Positions 53,398-60,702 of a stretch of 60,702 bases of DNA are shown here, piece after piece. The position numbers and the translations under genes were made by a program. The stretch covers positions 1-60,702 of the forward strand of contig NZ_MUNZ01000093.1 of assembly GCF_002001205.1 (NCBI RefSeq). The letters run 5' to 3'. Source of the stretch: Hydrogenophaga sp. A37 (GTDB lineage Bacteria > Pseudomonadota > Gammaproteobacteria > Burkholderiales > Burkholderiaceae_C). The notes below the pieces were generated by a model. It did not search any database. It had not been told where the DNA came from and saw nothing but the letters and a program-made list of their open reading frames with translations. Within the stretch, counting starts at the first letter, position 1, and each line of letters begins with the position of its first letter.

Positions 53398-53790
53398 TCA
53401 GTTGCGATCCGGGTAGAGGTTAAACGTCTTGCCGTCGATGACCAGGCGTTCGGCCTTGAACACCTTCTTCTTGGGATCGCTGTGCTTGTGGCCCGACACG
53501 GTGAGCTTCACGCCCTTGACCAGCATCGCGTCCTTCAGCCCGGCTTGCTCGTTGCGCCACGGTTGGCCCACCTCGACGATCCAGTTGGCGCCTTCGACGG
53601 CCAGCGTCAGTTCGCCATGGGGATTGCCGAGCTTGGCCGCGACGATGGTGCCGGTGAGTTCGGCGTTGACGTCCTCGGCCCAGGTCCAGCCGTGGTGCGC
53701 CGCCGCAGGAAGCGCCGCGGCGATCACCAGAAAGGCCGCCGCCAGGGGTCGAAGCGCTCTCAGCCAAAAGGGTGTTGGTGTCGGGGACAT
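53398..53790 (-). CDS. DUF6152 periplasmic protein
   Basis: A 130-residue exported protein. The signal peptide is in residues 1-31 (RPLAAAFLVIAAALPAAAHH), with cleavage near AAA-HH. The mature protein starts HHGWTWAEDVNAELTGTIVA and has GNPHGELTLAVEGANWIVE and VSGHKHSDPKKKVFKAERL, which match DUF6152. The His-rich start (HHGW) suggests metal binding. It is upstream of, and probably cotranscribed with, the four-helix membrane protein. Confidence 0.85.
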   Translation of the reverse strand: MSPTPTPFWLRALRPLAAAFLVIAAALPAAAHHGWTWAEDVNAELTGTIVAAKLGNPHGELTLAVEGANWIVEVGQPWRNEQAGLKDAMLVKGVKLTVSGHKHSDPKKKVFKAERLVIDGKTFNLYPDRN

Positions 53791-54028
53791 GAAAACTCCT
53801 TGTTGAAGAGACAGGGACCGTGCGCGCGCATCCTCGGCATGAGGCTCGCCGCGGGACGCTCATTGGACAACCCTCCGTGCTGCGCACTGCGGGGCTGAGC
53901 GCCTTCGGAGCGGCCGGTCGGCGCTCATGACGCTCACCAGTTTGCGGCGATGCGTGTGTCCGCGCAATCTTTGACCCTGCGCGACCCAGGCACTTTTGCG
54001 GCGCGCACGCCGCCCCGGCCGGGCTTCT

Positions 54029-56527
54029 TCAGGCCTGATCAGTGGCGTGCGGCGGCTCGATCTCGAGCGTGAAGGCAAACGTGGCGCCCTGGCCCCGCGT
54101 GCTCCGGGCCACGATGAGGCCGCCGTGGCGCGCCACGATGCGCTGCACCGTGGCCAGCCCGATCCCGATGCCCGGGAACTCGTCCTGCCGGTGCAGGCGG
54201 TGGAAAGGCTGGAACAGATGGCCGGCCCGGGCCGGGTCGAAGCCGGCGCCGTTGTCGGCCACGCCGTACCAGGTGCCGTCGGCGTCGGTGTGGCTGAACA
54301 CGCGGATCTCCGCATCGGGCTTGCCGCTGCTGTACTTCCAGGCGTTGTCCACCAGGTTGGTGATCACCACGTCCATCATGCGCGGGTCGGCCGTGACCCG
54401 CAGGCCGGGCTGCACGCTCACCGTCACCTGGCGCTGCGGCTCGCTCGCGGCCAGCTCGGCCAGGCGGCGCTGGGCCAAGGCCGAGAGGTCCACCGGGCCG
54501 AGCGTCATGTCGTCGCGGGCGCTGCGGGAGAGCACCAGAATGCCGTCGATCAGCCCGCTCATGCGGTGGCTGGCGGAGGTGATGCCGTTCAGGCAGGCCC
54601 TGGCCGATTCATCCAGCTGCTCGGCCAGGTCCTGCTGCAACACCTGGGCGTAACCGTTCATCGCGCGCAGCGGTGCGCGCAGGTCGTGGCTCACCGTGAA
54701 CGCAAAGCTGTCGAGGTCGCGGTTGGCGGCGCTGAGTTCGGCGGTGCGTTCCTGCACGCGCCGCTCCAGCGTGGCGTTGAGCAGCAGCACCTCAGCCTCG
54801 GCGCGCTTGCGGTCGATCATGTTCGTCGCGTAGCCGATGCGGGTCACCGGGTGCCCGTCGGCATCGCGCAGCACCGTGAGGTCGATCAGCACCGGAAAGC
54901 GGCTGCCGTCCTTGCGCACGTGTTCGCACTCGAACGCGGCGTGGGAATGGTGGGTCATCGTCTGAACCATCTCGCGCAACTGCGCCTGGCCATTGTCCGA
55001 AAACAGCTGCGAAAGCGGCATGCCCGTCATTTCCTCGCGCTGGTAGCCGCGCTCGGCCGCGAAGGCCGGGTTCACCGCGATGACGGTGTTGTCGCGCGCG
55101 TCCGAAATCACCTGCCCGAGCTGCGCCTGCTCGAAGGACTCAACCCAGAGGCGGAGGCGGTCCTCCGCTTCGCGGCGCTCGGTGACATCGACAAAGGTGG
55201 ACAGCAGGCCGTCGTCCAGCAAGATGCCGTGGATCTGCACCGTGCGCACCGTGCCGTCTTTTGAGGTCGGGCGGAATTCCCCCATGTTGATGTCGCCCTT
55301 GCCGCCGTCGGTGCGCTCCACCGTGTTCTTCCAGCTGGCCTCGATCTCGGCGCGATAGACCGGGTCTGGGTAGGCGAGGCGCCGCCAGGCTTCCATGGTG
55401 GGGATCTCGTCCGCGGTGTAGCCGAAGAGTTCACCGAAGCGCGCGTTCCAGGTCAGGATGCGGCCGTCGCGTGACACCAGGCGCATGGCCACCGGTGCGT
55501 CTTCGAACAGGCGGCGAAAGCGGGCCTCGCTCTCGCGCTGTTGCGCGGCGGCTTCGTCCAGGCGGCCGCGCACGTCATTGATCTCTGAAATCTCTGTGCT
55601 CGCGCTGGTGCGCGTCGCCGGGTGGGTGGTGTCCACCAACGAGGCCACGGCCCGCCCCAGGCGGCGGCTGGCCACCGTGCCGCCCAGCACGCCGGTGAAG
55701 GTCGCCATCAGCAGGCCCATCAGCAACAGGCCGCCGTTGCTCGTCAGCGGGGCCAACTGGACCGCTCGCGAAATCTCCAGCTCCACCCGCCACGGCGCGC
55801 TTTGCAAGGGGGTCACGAAGCGCCCGGTCTGTGCCACGTCGCGCGCAGCGTCGAAGCCCGGCGGGGCGAGCCGTGCAATGGTGTCGCCGCGCCCGTCGCG
55901 CAGGGTCATGGCCCAGCCCTCGGGCAGCGTGATTTGTTCGATGCGCTCCTGGAACTGGCGCGCCTCGAAGGTGCCGAGCACCACATGACTGACCCGGCCC
56001 TCCCGCAGCACGGGCACCGCCATGGCCACCAGCAGCGTCTGAGCCACAGGGCCGATGAAGCTGTCCCCGACCGCCGGCTGGCGGGTCAACACAGCGGCCG
56101 GCGCCGCCGCATGGCCTTTGGGGCGGGGCAGGGGCGGCAGGGCGTTGCCATAGGGCGCGCGCGTGTTGAACAGCATCTGCATCGGCTCGTCCGCCGTGGC
56201 CAGCACCACGTGCCCGTCGAAGCTCTTCTGATAGCCCTGCGCCTGCTGGTACAGGATCGGCCACTGCGCCGGCTCGTCCAGCAAGGGCGAGATCGCGACC
56301 ATGTTCAGCCCCCGGATGCGCGAGCGCAGGTACTGGTCGACCGAGCTGGCGAAGTTCTCTGTCATCTGCTCGGCCGCCTGCCGCTGGCCGACACGCAGCG
56401 TCTGCACGCTGTCGTAGGCCAGCCAGATGGACAGCATCAGCAGCGGAAAGATGCACAGCCACAGCAGGCGCGTGAGGTAGGTCCTGAGCGGGATGCTGCG
56501 GTGCGGGAGCGAAAGGGTGGTGCTCAT
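54029..56527 (-). CDS. PAS-domain sensor histidine kinase
   Basis: An 832-residue inner-membrane kinase. Transmembrane segments are near residues 14-36 (LLWLCIFPLLMLSIWLAY) and 262-284 (GGLLLMGLLMATFTGVLGG), with a periplasmic Cache-like sensor between them. Two PAS domains follow (about 335-450, SRDGRILTWNARFGELFGYT; about 455-575, VNPAFAAERGYQREEMTGM). The H-box is FAFTVSHDLRAPLRAMNGYA, then VITNLVDNAWKYSSGKPD and GIGIGLATVQRIVARHGG. No receiver domain and no partner gene lie near, so it is an orphan kinase. Confidence 0.93.
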   Translation of the reverse strand: MSTTLSLPHRSIPLRTYLTRLLWLCIFPLLMLSIWLAYDSVQTLRVGQRQAAEQMTENFASSVDQYLRSRIRGLNMVAISPLLDEPAQWPILYQQAQGYQKSFDGHVVLATADEPMQMLFNTRAPYGNALPPLPRPKGHAAAPAAVLTRQPAVGDSFIGPVAQTLLVAMAVPVLREGRVSHVVLGTFEARQFQERIEQITLPEGWAMTLRDGRGDTIARLAPPGFDAARDVAQTGRFVTPLQSAPWRVELEISRAVQLAPLTSNGGLLLMGLLMATFTGVLGGTVASRRLGRAVASLVDTTHPATRTSASTEISEINDVRGRLDEAAAQQRESEARFRRLFEDAPVAMRLVSRDGRILTWNARFGELFGYTADEIPTMEAWRRLAYPDPVYRAEIEASWKNTVERTDGGKGDINMGEFRPTSKDGTVRTVQIHGILLDDGLLSTFVDVTERREAEDRLRLWVESFEQAQLGQVISDARDNTVIAVNPAFAAERGYQREEMTGMPLSQLFSDNGQAQLREMVQTMTHHSHAAFECEHVRKDGSRFPVLIDLTVLRDADGHPVTRIGYATNMIDRKRAEAEVLLLNATLERRVQERTAELSAANRDLDSFAFTVSHDLRAPLRAMNGYAQVLQQDLAEQLDESARACLNGITSASHRMSGLIDGILVLSRSARDDMTLGPVDLSALAQRRLAELAASEPQRQVTVSVQPGLRVTADPRMMDVVITNLVDNAWKYSSGKPDAEIRVFSHTDADGTWYGVADNGAGFDPARAGHLFQPFHRLHRQDEFPGIGIGLATVQRIVARHGGLIVARSTRGQGATFAFTLEIEPPHATDQA

Positions 56528-56766
56528 GCCGGGTGTGTGGGAGGACAGACCTTTGGGGTGGATGGCAGCTCAGCGTGGGGCGGGCCTGCGCTGTTCAAAC
56601 CATCGTAGCGGGCTGTCGCGGTGCGGCCGCTGGCGGGCTGGTAGATCGTGCCACCCCGGGCGATCAACCTTCGGCGCCTCCACAAGACCCGACCGGGCAC
56701 GCCGGTTGCCGCCTGCGTGTAACCTGTTTTTGTCGGTGCACCGCACCATCTTCTGTAGACCTCCCC

Positions 56767-57891
56767 ATGAACACATTCGGCAAGCGCGCCCTGGGCGCCC
56801 GCCTCGAACGCATGCAGGCCTCGCCGCGCTGGGCGGGCGGGGGCTTTCGCAACGTCTACCCCATCGCGCCAGGCCTGCGCGACTCGACCGTGCCTCGGCC
56901 CACGGTGCGCGAGTTTCTGTCCAACGGCAACCGCCGCGTGCCCGGCGCGCCGCTGCCTTCGATGGACCCGCGCGAGGCCTGGGGCCGGCCCAACGCCAGC
57001 GGCCTGCGCGCCACCTGGCTCGGCCACTCCACCGTGTTGCTTGAAATGGACGGCCACCGCGTGCTCACCGACCCGGTCTGGGGCACGCGCGCCTCGCCCT
57101 TTCGCCTGCTCGGTCCCAAGCGCTTCCAGCCCGTGCCGCTGCGCCTGCGCGAGATGCCCGAGGTCGACGTCGTCGTGATCTCGCACGACCACTACGACCA
57201 CCTCGACTACCCCACCATCCGCGCCCTGGCCCGCAGCAGCAACGTGCCCTTCGTCACCTCGCTCGGCGTCGGCGCGCACCTGCAGGCCTGGGGCATCGCG
57301 CCCGAGCGCATTACCGAGCTCGACTGGTGGGAAACGCACCGCGTGCCCGGCACCAGCCTCACCGTCACCGCCGCCCCCTCGCAGCACTTTTCAGGGCGCA
57401 CCCTCAAAGACCGCAACGCCACACTCTGGTCGTCCATGGTCATGCGCAGCGAGCGCCACGCGGTGTTCTTCAGCGGCGACACCGGCCTCACCAGCGAATA
57501 CGCGCTCATCCGCGAACGCCTCGGCCCGTTTGATCTCGTGATGCTCGAAGTCGGCGCCTTCCACCCCTCGTGGGGCGACATCCACCTTGGCCCCGAGAAC
57601 GCGCTCAAGGCCCACCAGCTGCTCGGCGGCGGCGCCTTTCTGCCGGTGCACTGGGGCACCTTCAGCCTCGCTCTGCACGCCTGGGACCAGCCCGCCGAAA
57701 CCCTGCTCAAGCTCGCCCCCTCGCGCGAGCTGCTGCTCATGCCCCGGCTGGGCGAAGCGGTCGAGCCCGCTCAGCAGCGGGCGGTGCAACCGTGGTGGCG
57801 CGGGGTGGGTGCGGGGCGGAGTGCGGTTGTTCCAGACGCTGAGCCACACGGCACCCGCGCGCCGGGCGATCTGCCCTGGCCCTTGGATTGA
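56767..57891 (+). CDS. MBL-fold metallo-hydrolase (NAPE-PLD/UlaG-like)
   Basis: A 374-residue cytoplasmic metallo-beta-lactamase-fold enzyme. The HxHxDH motif is VVVISHDHYDHLDYPTIRAL; further metal ligands are in FFSGDTGLTSEYALI and LPVHWGTFSLALHAW. The N-terminal block ATWLGHSTVLLEMDGHRVLT and VWGTRASPF are those of the NAPE-hydrolysing phospholipase D-like group. Start ATG at 56767; the earlier part of the frame is non-coding. The substrate may be a lipid phosphodiester (inference). Confidence 0.9.
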   Translation: MNTFGKRALGARLERMQASPRWAGGGFRNVYPIAPGLRDSTVPRPTVREFLSNGNRRVPGAPLPSMDPREAWGRPNASGLRATWLGHSTVLLEMDGHRVLTDPVWGTRASPFRLLGPKRFQPVPLRLREMPEVDVVVISHDHYDHLDYPTIRALARSSNVPFVTSLGVGAHLQAWGIAPERITELDWWETHRVPGTSLTVTAAPSQHFSGRTLKDRNATLWSSMVMRSERHAVFFSGDTGLTSEYALIRERLGPFDLVMLEVGAFHPSWGDIHLGPENALKAHQLLGGGAFLPVHWGTFSLALHAWDQPAETLLKLAPSRELLLMPRLGEAVEPAQQRAVQPWWRGVGAGRSAVVPDAEPHGTRAPGDLPWPLD

Positions 57892-57911
57892 GAGACTGAG
57901 CGTGCCCCGGG

Positions 57912-58478
57912 TCACGGCGAGTTCAGATCGTCCTTTTGCCCAGTCCCCGCGGGCGTTTTCATGGCGTCGTCCGGCCACACGATCAAGAGGGAAGCTTTCT
58001 TCTCTTTGTTCGCCTTGCGCACCTCCAGGCCCCTGAGCCAGACCAGCACCAGCAAGATGAACGCCGTGGCCAGAATGGCGGTGGCCTCGCGCCCCAGGCC
58101 GGCCGACATGCCCACCGCCGCCGTGGCCCAGATGGTGGCCGCCGTGGTCAGGCCGTGAATGCGGCCCTCGTTGCCCATCTTCAGCACCGCGCCCGCGCCC
58201 AGAAACCCGATGCCGGAGACGATGCCCTGCACCACGCGGCTCAGCCCGTCCGGGCCCATGCCCGCTTCGGCCGGCACCAGCACGAAGAGCGCGGCCCCCA
58301 GCGACACCAGCATGTGGGTGCGCAACCCGGCATCGGCGTCGCGGCGCTCGCGGTCCCAACCGATCACCGCCCCCAGCAAGAGGGCAACCACCATGCGCGC
58401 GGTGACGCGCGTGACCTGCTCAACCTGAAGCAGATCGGAGAACTCGGCCCGCAGGGTGGCGACGACGATGTCCAGCAC
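57912..58478 (-). CDS. MgtC/SapB-family membrane protein
   Basis: A 188-residue membrane protein. Hydrophobic segments with the family blocks: ARMVVALLLGAVIGWDRERR, then AGLRTHMLVSLGAALFVLVP, GIVSGIGFLGAGAVLKMGNE and GLTTAATIWATAAVGMSAGL. A short polar C-terminal tail follows. No ATG fits; the GTG at 58478, 11 bases after the CBS gene, gives the normal family start (VLDIVVATLRAEFSD). MgtC proteins affect magnesium or membrane-potential adaptation. Cotranscribed with the CBS gene, I judge. Confidence 0.85.
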   Translation of the reverse strand: MLDIVVATLRAEFSDLLQVEQVTRVTARMVVALLLGAVIGWDRERRDADAGLRTHMLVSLGAALFVLVPAEAGMGPDGLSRVVQGIVSGIGFLGAGAVLKMGNEGRIHGLTTAATIWATAAVGMSAGLGREATAILATAFILLVLVWLRGLEVRKANKEKKASLLIVWPDDAMKTPAGTGQKDDLNSP

Positions 58479-58489
58479 GTGGCCCCGGC

Positions 58490-58906
58490 CTACGGCATCG
58501 AAATGCCAGCCAAGGCGTCGGTGGTGGACAACACGTCCTCGGACGCCACCGCAAAGTCGCCCAGCGACACGATGCCCACCAAGCGCTTGTCGCTGTTCAC
58601 CACGGGCAGGCGCCGGACCTGCAGCTTGCCCATCATGTCGGCGGCGGTCTCCACCGTGTCGTTCTCGTAACACCAGATCACGTCGTTCGACATCACCTCG
58701 CGAACCCGCGTGTCGCAGCCCTTGCCCTCGGCCACCGCCCGCACCGCAATGTCGCGGTCGGTCACCGCGCCGATCAGCCGGTCGTTCTCGCCCACGGGCA
58801 GCATGCCAAAGCCCTCGTCCCGCATCCGCGCGGCGGCGTCCTGCAGGGTCGCCTCAGGGCCGATCACCTTCACGTCGGGGCTCATCACGTCTTTGAGCAG
58901 TTGCAT
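58490..58906 (-). CDS. Tandem CBS-domain protein
   Basis: A 138-residue protein made of two CBS motifs: VMSPDVKVIGPEATLQDAAA with GMLPVGENDRLIGAVTDRDI, and VMSNDVIWCYENDTVETAAD with RRLPVVNSDKRLVGIVSLGD. Such pairs bind adenine nucleotides and sense energy state. The ATG at 58906 has TGGAGACA upstream. It leads a two-gene unit with MgtC, where it could regulate ion handling. Confidence 0.9.
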   Translation of the reverse strand: MQLLKDVMSPDVKVIGPEATLQDAAARMRDEGFGMLPVGENDRLIGAVTDRDIAVRAVAEGKGCDTRVREVMSNDVIWCYENDTVETAADMMGKLQVRRLPVVNSDKRLVGIVSLGDFAVASEDVLSTTDALAGISMP

Positions 58907-59376
58907 CTTTGTCTCCAGTTCAAGGTGGGTGGGGTGTGTGGGCGCCGATGACGCCGTTCGCCATGGGTGCGCCACCGGCGGCCGGTCGGCGCATGTTCTC
59001 AAAGTGGGGGCTGGGCTTCTGTGCGGCTTCGCACAGAGGGCTGCGGAACGCGATGCGCCGTGCCGAGGAATAGTTGGTTTGGGATGACCCTGCTGCTGAG
59101 CCACTTCGAGCCAATGCTGCGTCGGTTGTTGACGACTCGGAAGAACTCGCTTTACAGGGCTGCATTCCCGGGAGCGGTATGCACACGCTGATTTGCAAAC
59201 TCGCTTACCGGGCTTGATGCAGTAAGTTCTTTAAACCTGCTTGTGCAGAGTGCGGCTGAGAGACTACCCTTGGCGTGGCTGTTGGGTTTCCTTGCCGTTG
59301 CGTTGATTTGCTCGTGAGATCGTGTGCTTTGTTGCTCGTGTCTTGAGTTTGCCTGGTTGTTTTTTGGGTGCCAAAA
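58907..59376. other. Intergenic region at the edge of an AT-rich island
   Basis: I see no gene in these 470 bases. The composition shifts here from GC-rich to AT-rich. Two imperfect direct repeats, AACTCGCTTTACAGGGCTGC at 59144 and AACTCGCTTACCGGGCTTGA at 59198, lie near the shift and might be remnants of an insertion junction. No tRNA was recognised. Confidence 0.55.
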
Positions 59377-60578
59377 ATGCCTGTTAAGTGGAAGAAAAAA
59401 TTTCGCCCTGAATTGATTCTGAAGAGAATTGCTCAAACCCGAACTCGTAATCCGGAGGGCAAAGGATCTTCATTTGCCGGGCTTGAGGTCAAATCTTGCC
59501 TTCCTTCTCTCCATACGATGCTCGATTTCCCGGAAGTTGCTAAAAATATGGATCATGCAACGTTAATTTGGAGAGCTGCTGCATACGATCCCGGAGAGTT
59601 GACGAAGGAGAGCTTTCTGAGAGAATTGAATAAACAGTTGTCGGCATCGCTATCGATTCGCGAGGAGCCTTATTCTGTTCTCACTGCAATGTCTCTGCAT
59701 GGAGACCTTCCTTTTAGTCGAATGGTGATTGAGGGGGTGGAAATAAAATTCTACAAGAACTCATATCCAAGAAAATTCAATATTCATCGAAAAACGCAGG
59801 TGGAGCAGAGGCGGATACCTGTGGCTGAGAGTCCTCCGGCTTACGTGAAGATTGTTGCAAATTTGAAGGCAAAAACGCCTGCTTTGGCGTTTTCAGGCGC
59901 AATCAGAGTGATCGACTTGTATCGTGCTCTATGGTGCTTGTATTGCAATTCTGAAATGGAACTCATTGGGCGCAGCTGGCAACCCATTAATGCGATACGC
60001 CTCGGGGCGGTTCACACTGTTCACTCATCAACTGGAGCCACGCCTAAGGATGAGTTTTGGTTTGAGCCATACCACGCGCCAATAGATGCGTTAAGGCCGA
60101 ATAATTTCGAAATAATTGTAGGTAAAGTCCAGCGTGACTTTAGATTAATTAGGCTGCACCCATATCGTGATGACATCTTAACTTCTCTGTTGTTGTTTGT
60201 GCGTGCTTTAGATGAATGGAACCAAACTACAGCGTTTATTCGTTTGTGGGGTGCTCTTGAAAGACTAGCATCGCCCGGGCGTGGAGACTATGAGGCTGTG
60301 GTGCGTAGATGCTCATTTCTTTGGGATGATGTGGGCTTCGCTACTCAGACTCTAGAGCATCTTCGAGAGTATCGGAATGGGTTTATGCATGCGGGAATCG
60401 AAAGTGAGCATGCTAAAACCTATTGTTTTCAGCTTCAGCAGCAGTTTAGAGCTCTTGTGCGGTTCCATATTGGAAACGGCAATCGCTTTAGGAGTTTGAA
60501 TGACGCGAATGAATTTCTGTCGCTGCCATCCGATCTATCGTCTTTGGGGAGGCTAAATAAAGCTGTCACCTACGCTAG
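59377..60578 (+). pseudogene. Apea/HEPN-like protein gene, interrupted by an IS5-family element
   Basis: The frame is open from ATG 59377 to the insertion, about 400 residues (MPVKWKKKFRPELILKRI at the start). A C-terminal part LWGALERLASPGRGDYEAVV then EHLREYRNGFMHAGIESEHA resembles the Apea-like HEPN domain; R333 and H338 form an R-x4-H pair, the ribonuclease motif of HEPN proteins. Many such proteins act in phage defence or abortive infection. The base composition is AT-rich (AAA, AAT, TTT, AGA codons) unlike its neighbours, so recent transfer is likely. An IS end replaces its last part, so it is probably not intact. Confidence 0.65.
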
Positions 60579-60702
60579 GGAACGTCTGCAGAACCGTCGC
60601 CACTGGCACGGGATGTGCGAGATTGACGTTATGAAACAGATGAGCCTGAGCGAGAGCGGATTCGAGCGCAAGACCAAGAGAACGCGCAAGCGCGAGTTCC
60701 TC
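60579..60702 (+). mobile_element. IS5-family insertion sequence, left end (runs off the window)
   Basis: The element seems to start at GGAACGTCTGCAGAACCGTC after CTAG (60575-60578), which fits the YTAR target of IS5-type elements. GC content rises again here. The transposase reading frame starts within it. The right end and the second target copy lie outside the window. Confidence 0.6.
60631..60702 (+). CDS. IS5-family transposase, first 24 codons
   Basis: The protein start MKQMSLSESGFERKTKRTRK followed by REFL is that of IS5-family (IS5 subgroup) transposases, whose N-terminus has a conserved GFERxxKxTRR-type start and FL motif. It is read in the same frame as the HEPN gene upstream, so a chimeric protein could form. 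An in-frame ATG at 60613 is a possible alternative start. The catalytic DDE part is beyond the window. Confidence 0.65.
   Translation, partial: MKQMSLSESGFERKTKRTRKREFL

Overview
The window is a GC-rich bacterial chromosome segment of betaproteobacterial type. Gene content and style point to Burkholderiales, family Comamonadaceae, perhaps Hydrogenophaga or a close relative. The pointers are argB next to slmA, an IcmF mutase, PHA-granule proteins, a persulfide dioxygenase-rhodanese fusion and a repeated intergenic hairpin element. The genus is an inference. I saw no rRNA, tRNA or CRISPR array.

Layout. 0-8.3 kb: a GST cut by the window edge, an FPOX-type flavoprotein, a hemerythrin, 3-hydroxybutyryl-CoA dehydrogenase, a GMC oxidoreductase, a small monooxygenase-fold protein, an arginase-LysE exporter pair and a DUF6352 protein. 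8.3-13.8 kb: PPK2 and the fused B12 mutase IcmF, divergent from a persulfide dioxygenase-rhodanese fusion, with a perfect 20-bp palindrome between them. 14.0-18.4 kb: an alpha-hydroxyketone quorum-sensing locus of CqsA/LqsA type, comprising the synthase, a membrane histidine kinase, an LqsR-like response regulator and a LuxR-type regulator. 18.6-25.2 kb: coaX, a wax ester synthase/DGAT, acyl-CoA-binding protein, a PHA-system protein, a lipoprotein aminopeptidase and a molybdopterin oxidoreductase. 25.3-28.9 kb: a periplasmic binding protein and two peptidase/amidohydrolase genes. 28.9-34.5 kb: a patatin-TetR-TPR operon and a phasin, divergent from an alcohol-forming fatty acyl-CoA reductase. 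34.6-38.6 kb: argB, a QseBC-like two-component pair and slmA. 38.9-46 kb: a TetR-led beta-oxidation operon (acyl-CoA dehydrogenase, DUF2147, FadB, FadA) with a DUF559 endonuclease cassette wedged between fadB and fadA. 46.1-58.9 kb: a type Vd patatin, enoyl-CoA hydratase, cupin, an ECF42-type sigma factor behind two DGPF/YciI genes, a PAS histidine kinase, an MBL hydrolase, MgtC and CBS proteins. From about 59.1 kb the sequence becomes AT-rich. It carries an Apea/HEPN-like gene broken by an IS5-family element that runs off the window.

Two themes stand out. The first is lipid storage and turnover. Fatty acyl-CoA reductase plus WS/DGAT can make wax esters, and ACBP, phasin, the PHA protein, patatins, IcmF and the fad operon handle storage, release and oxidation. 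The second is signalling, with an autoinducer circuit that looks complete. Two repeat families run through the intergenic spaces: about eight copies of a double-hairpin element placed just after stop codons, and three copies of a gggagaggg hairpin, two of which frame the DUF559 gene as inverted ends.
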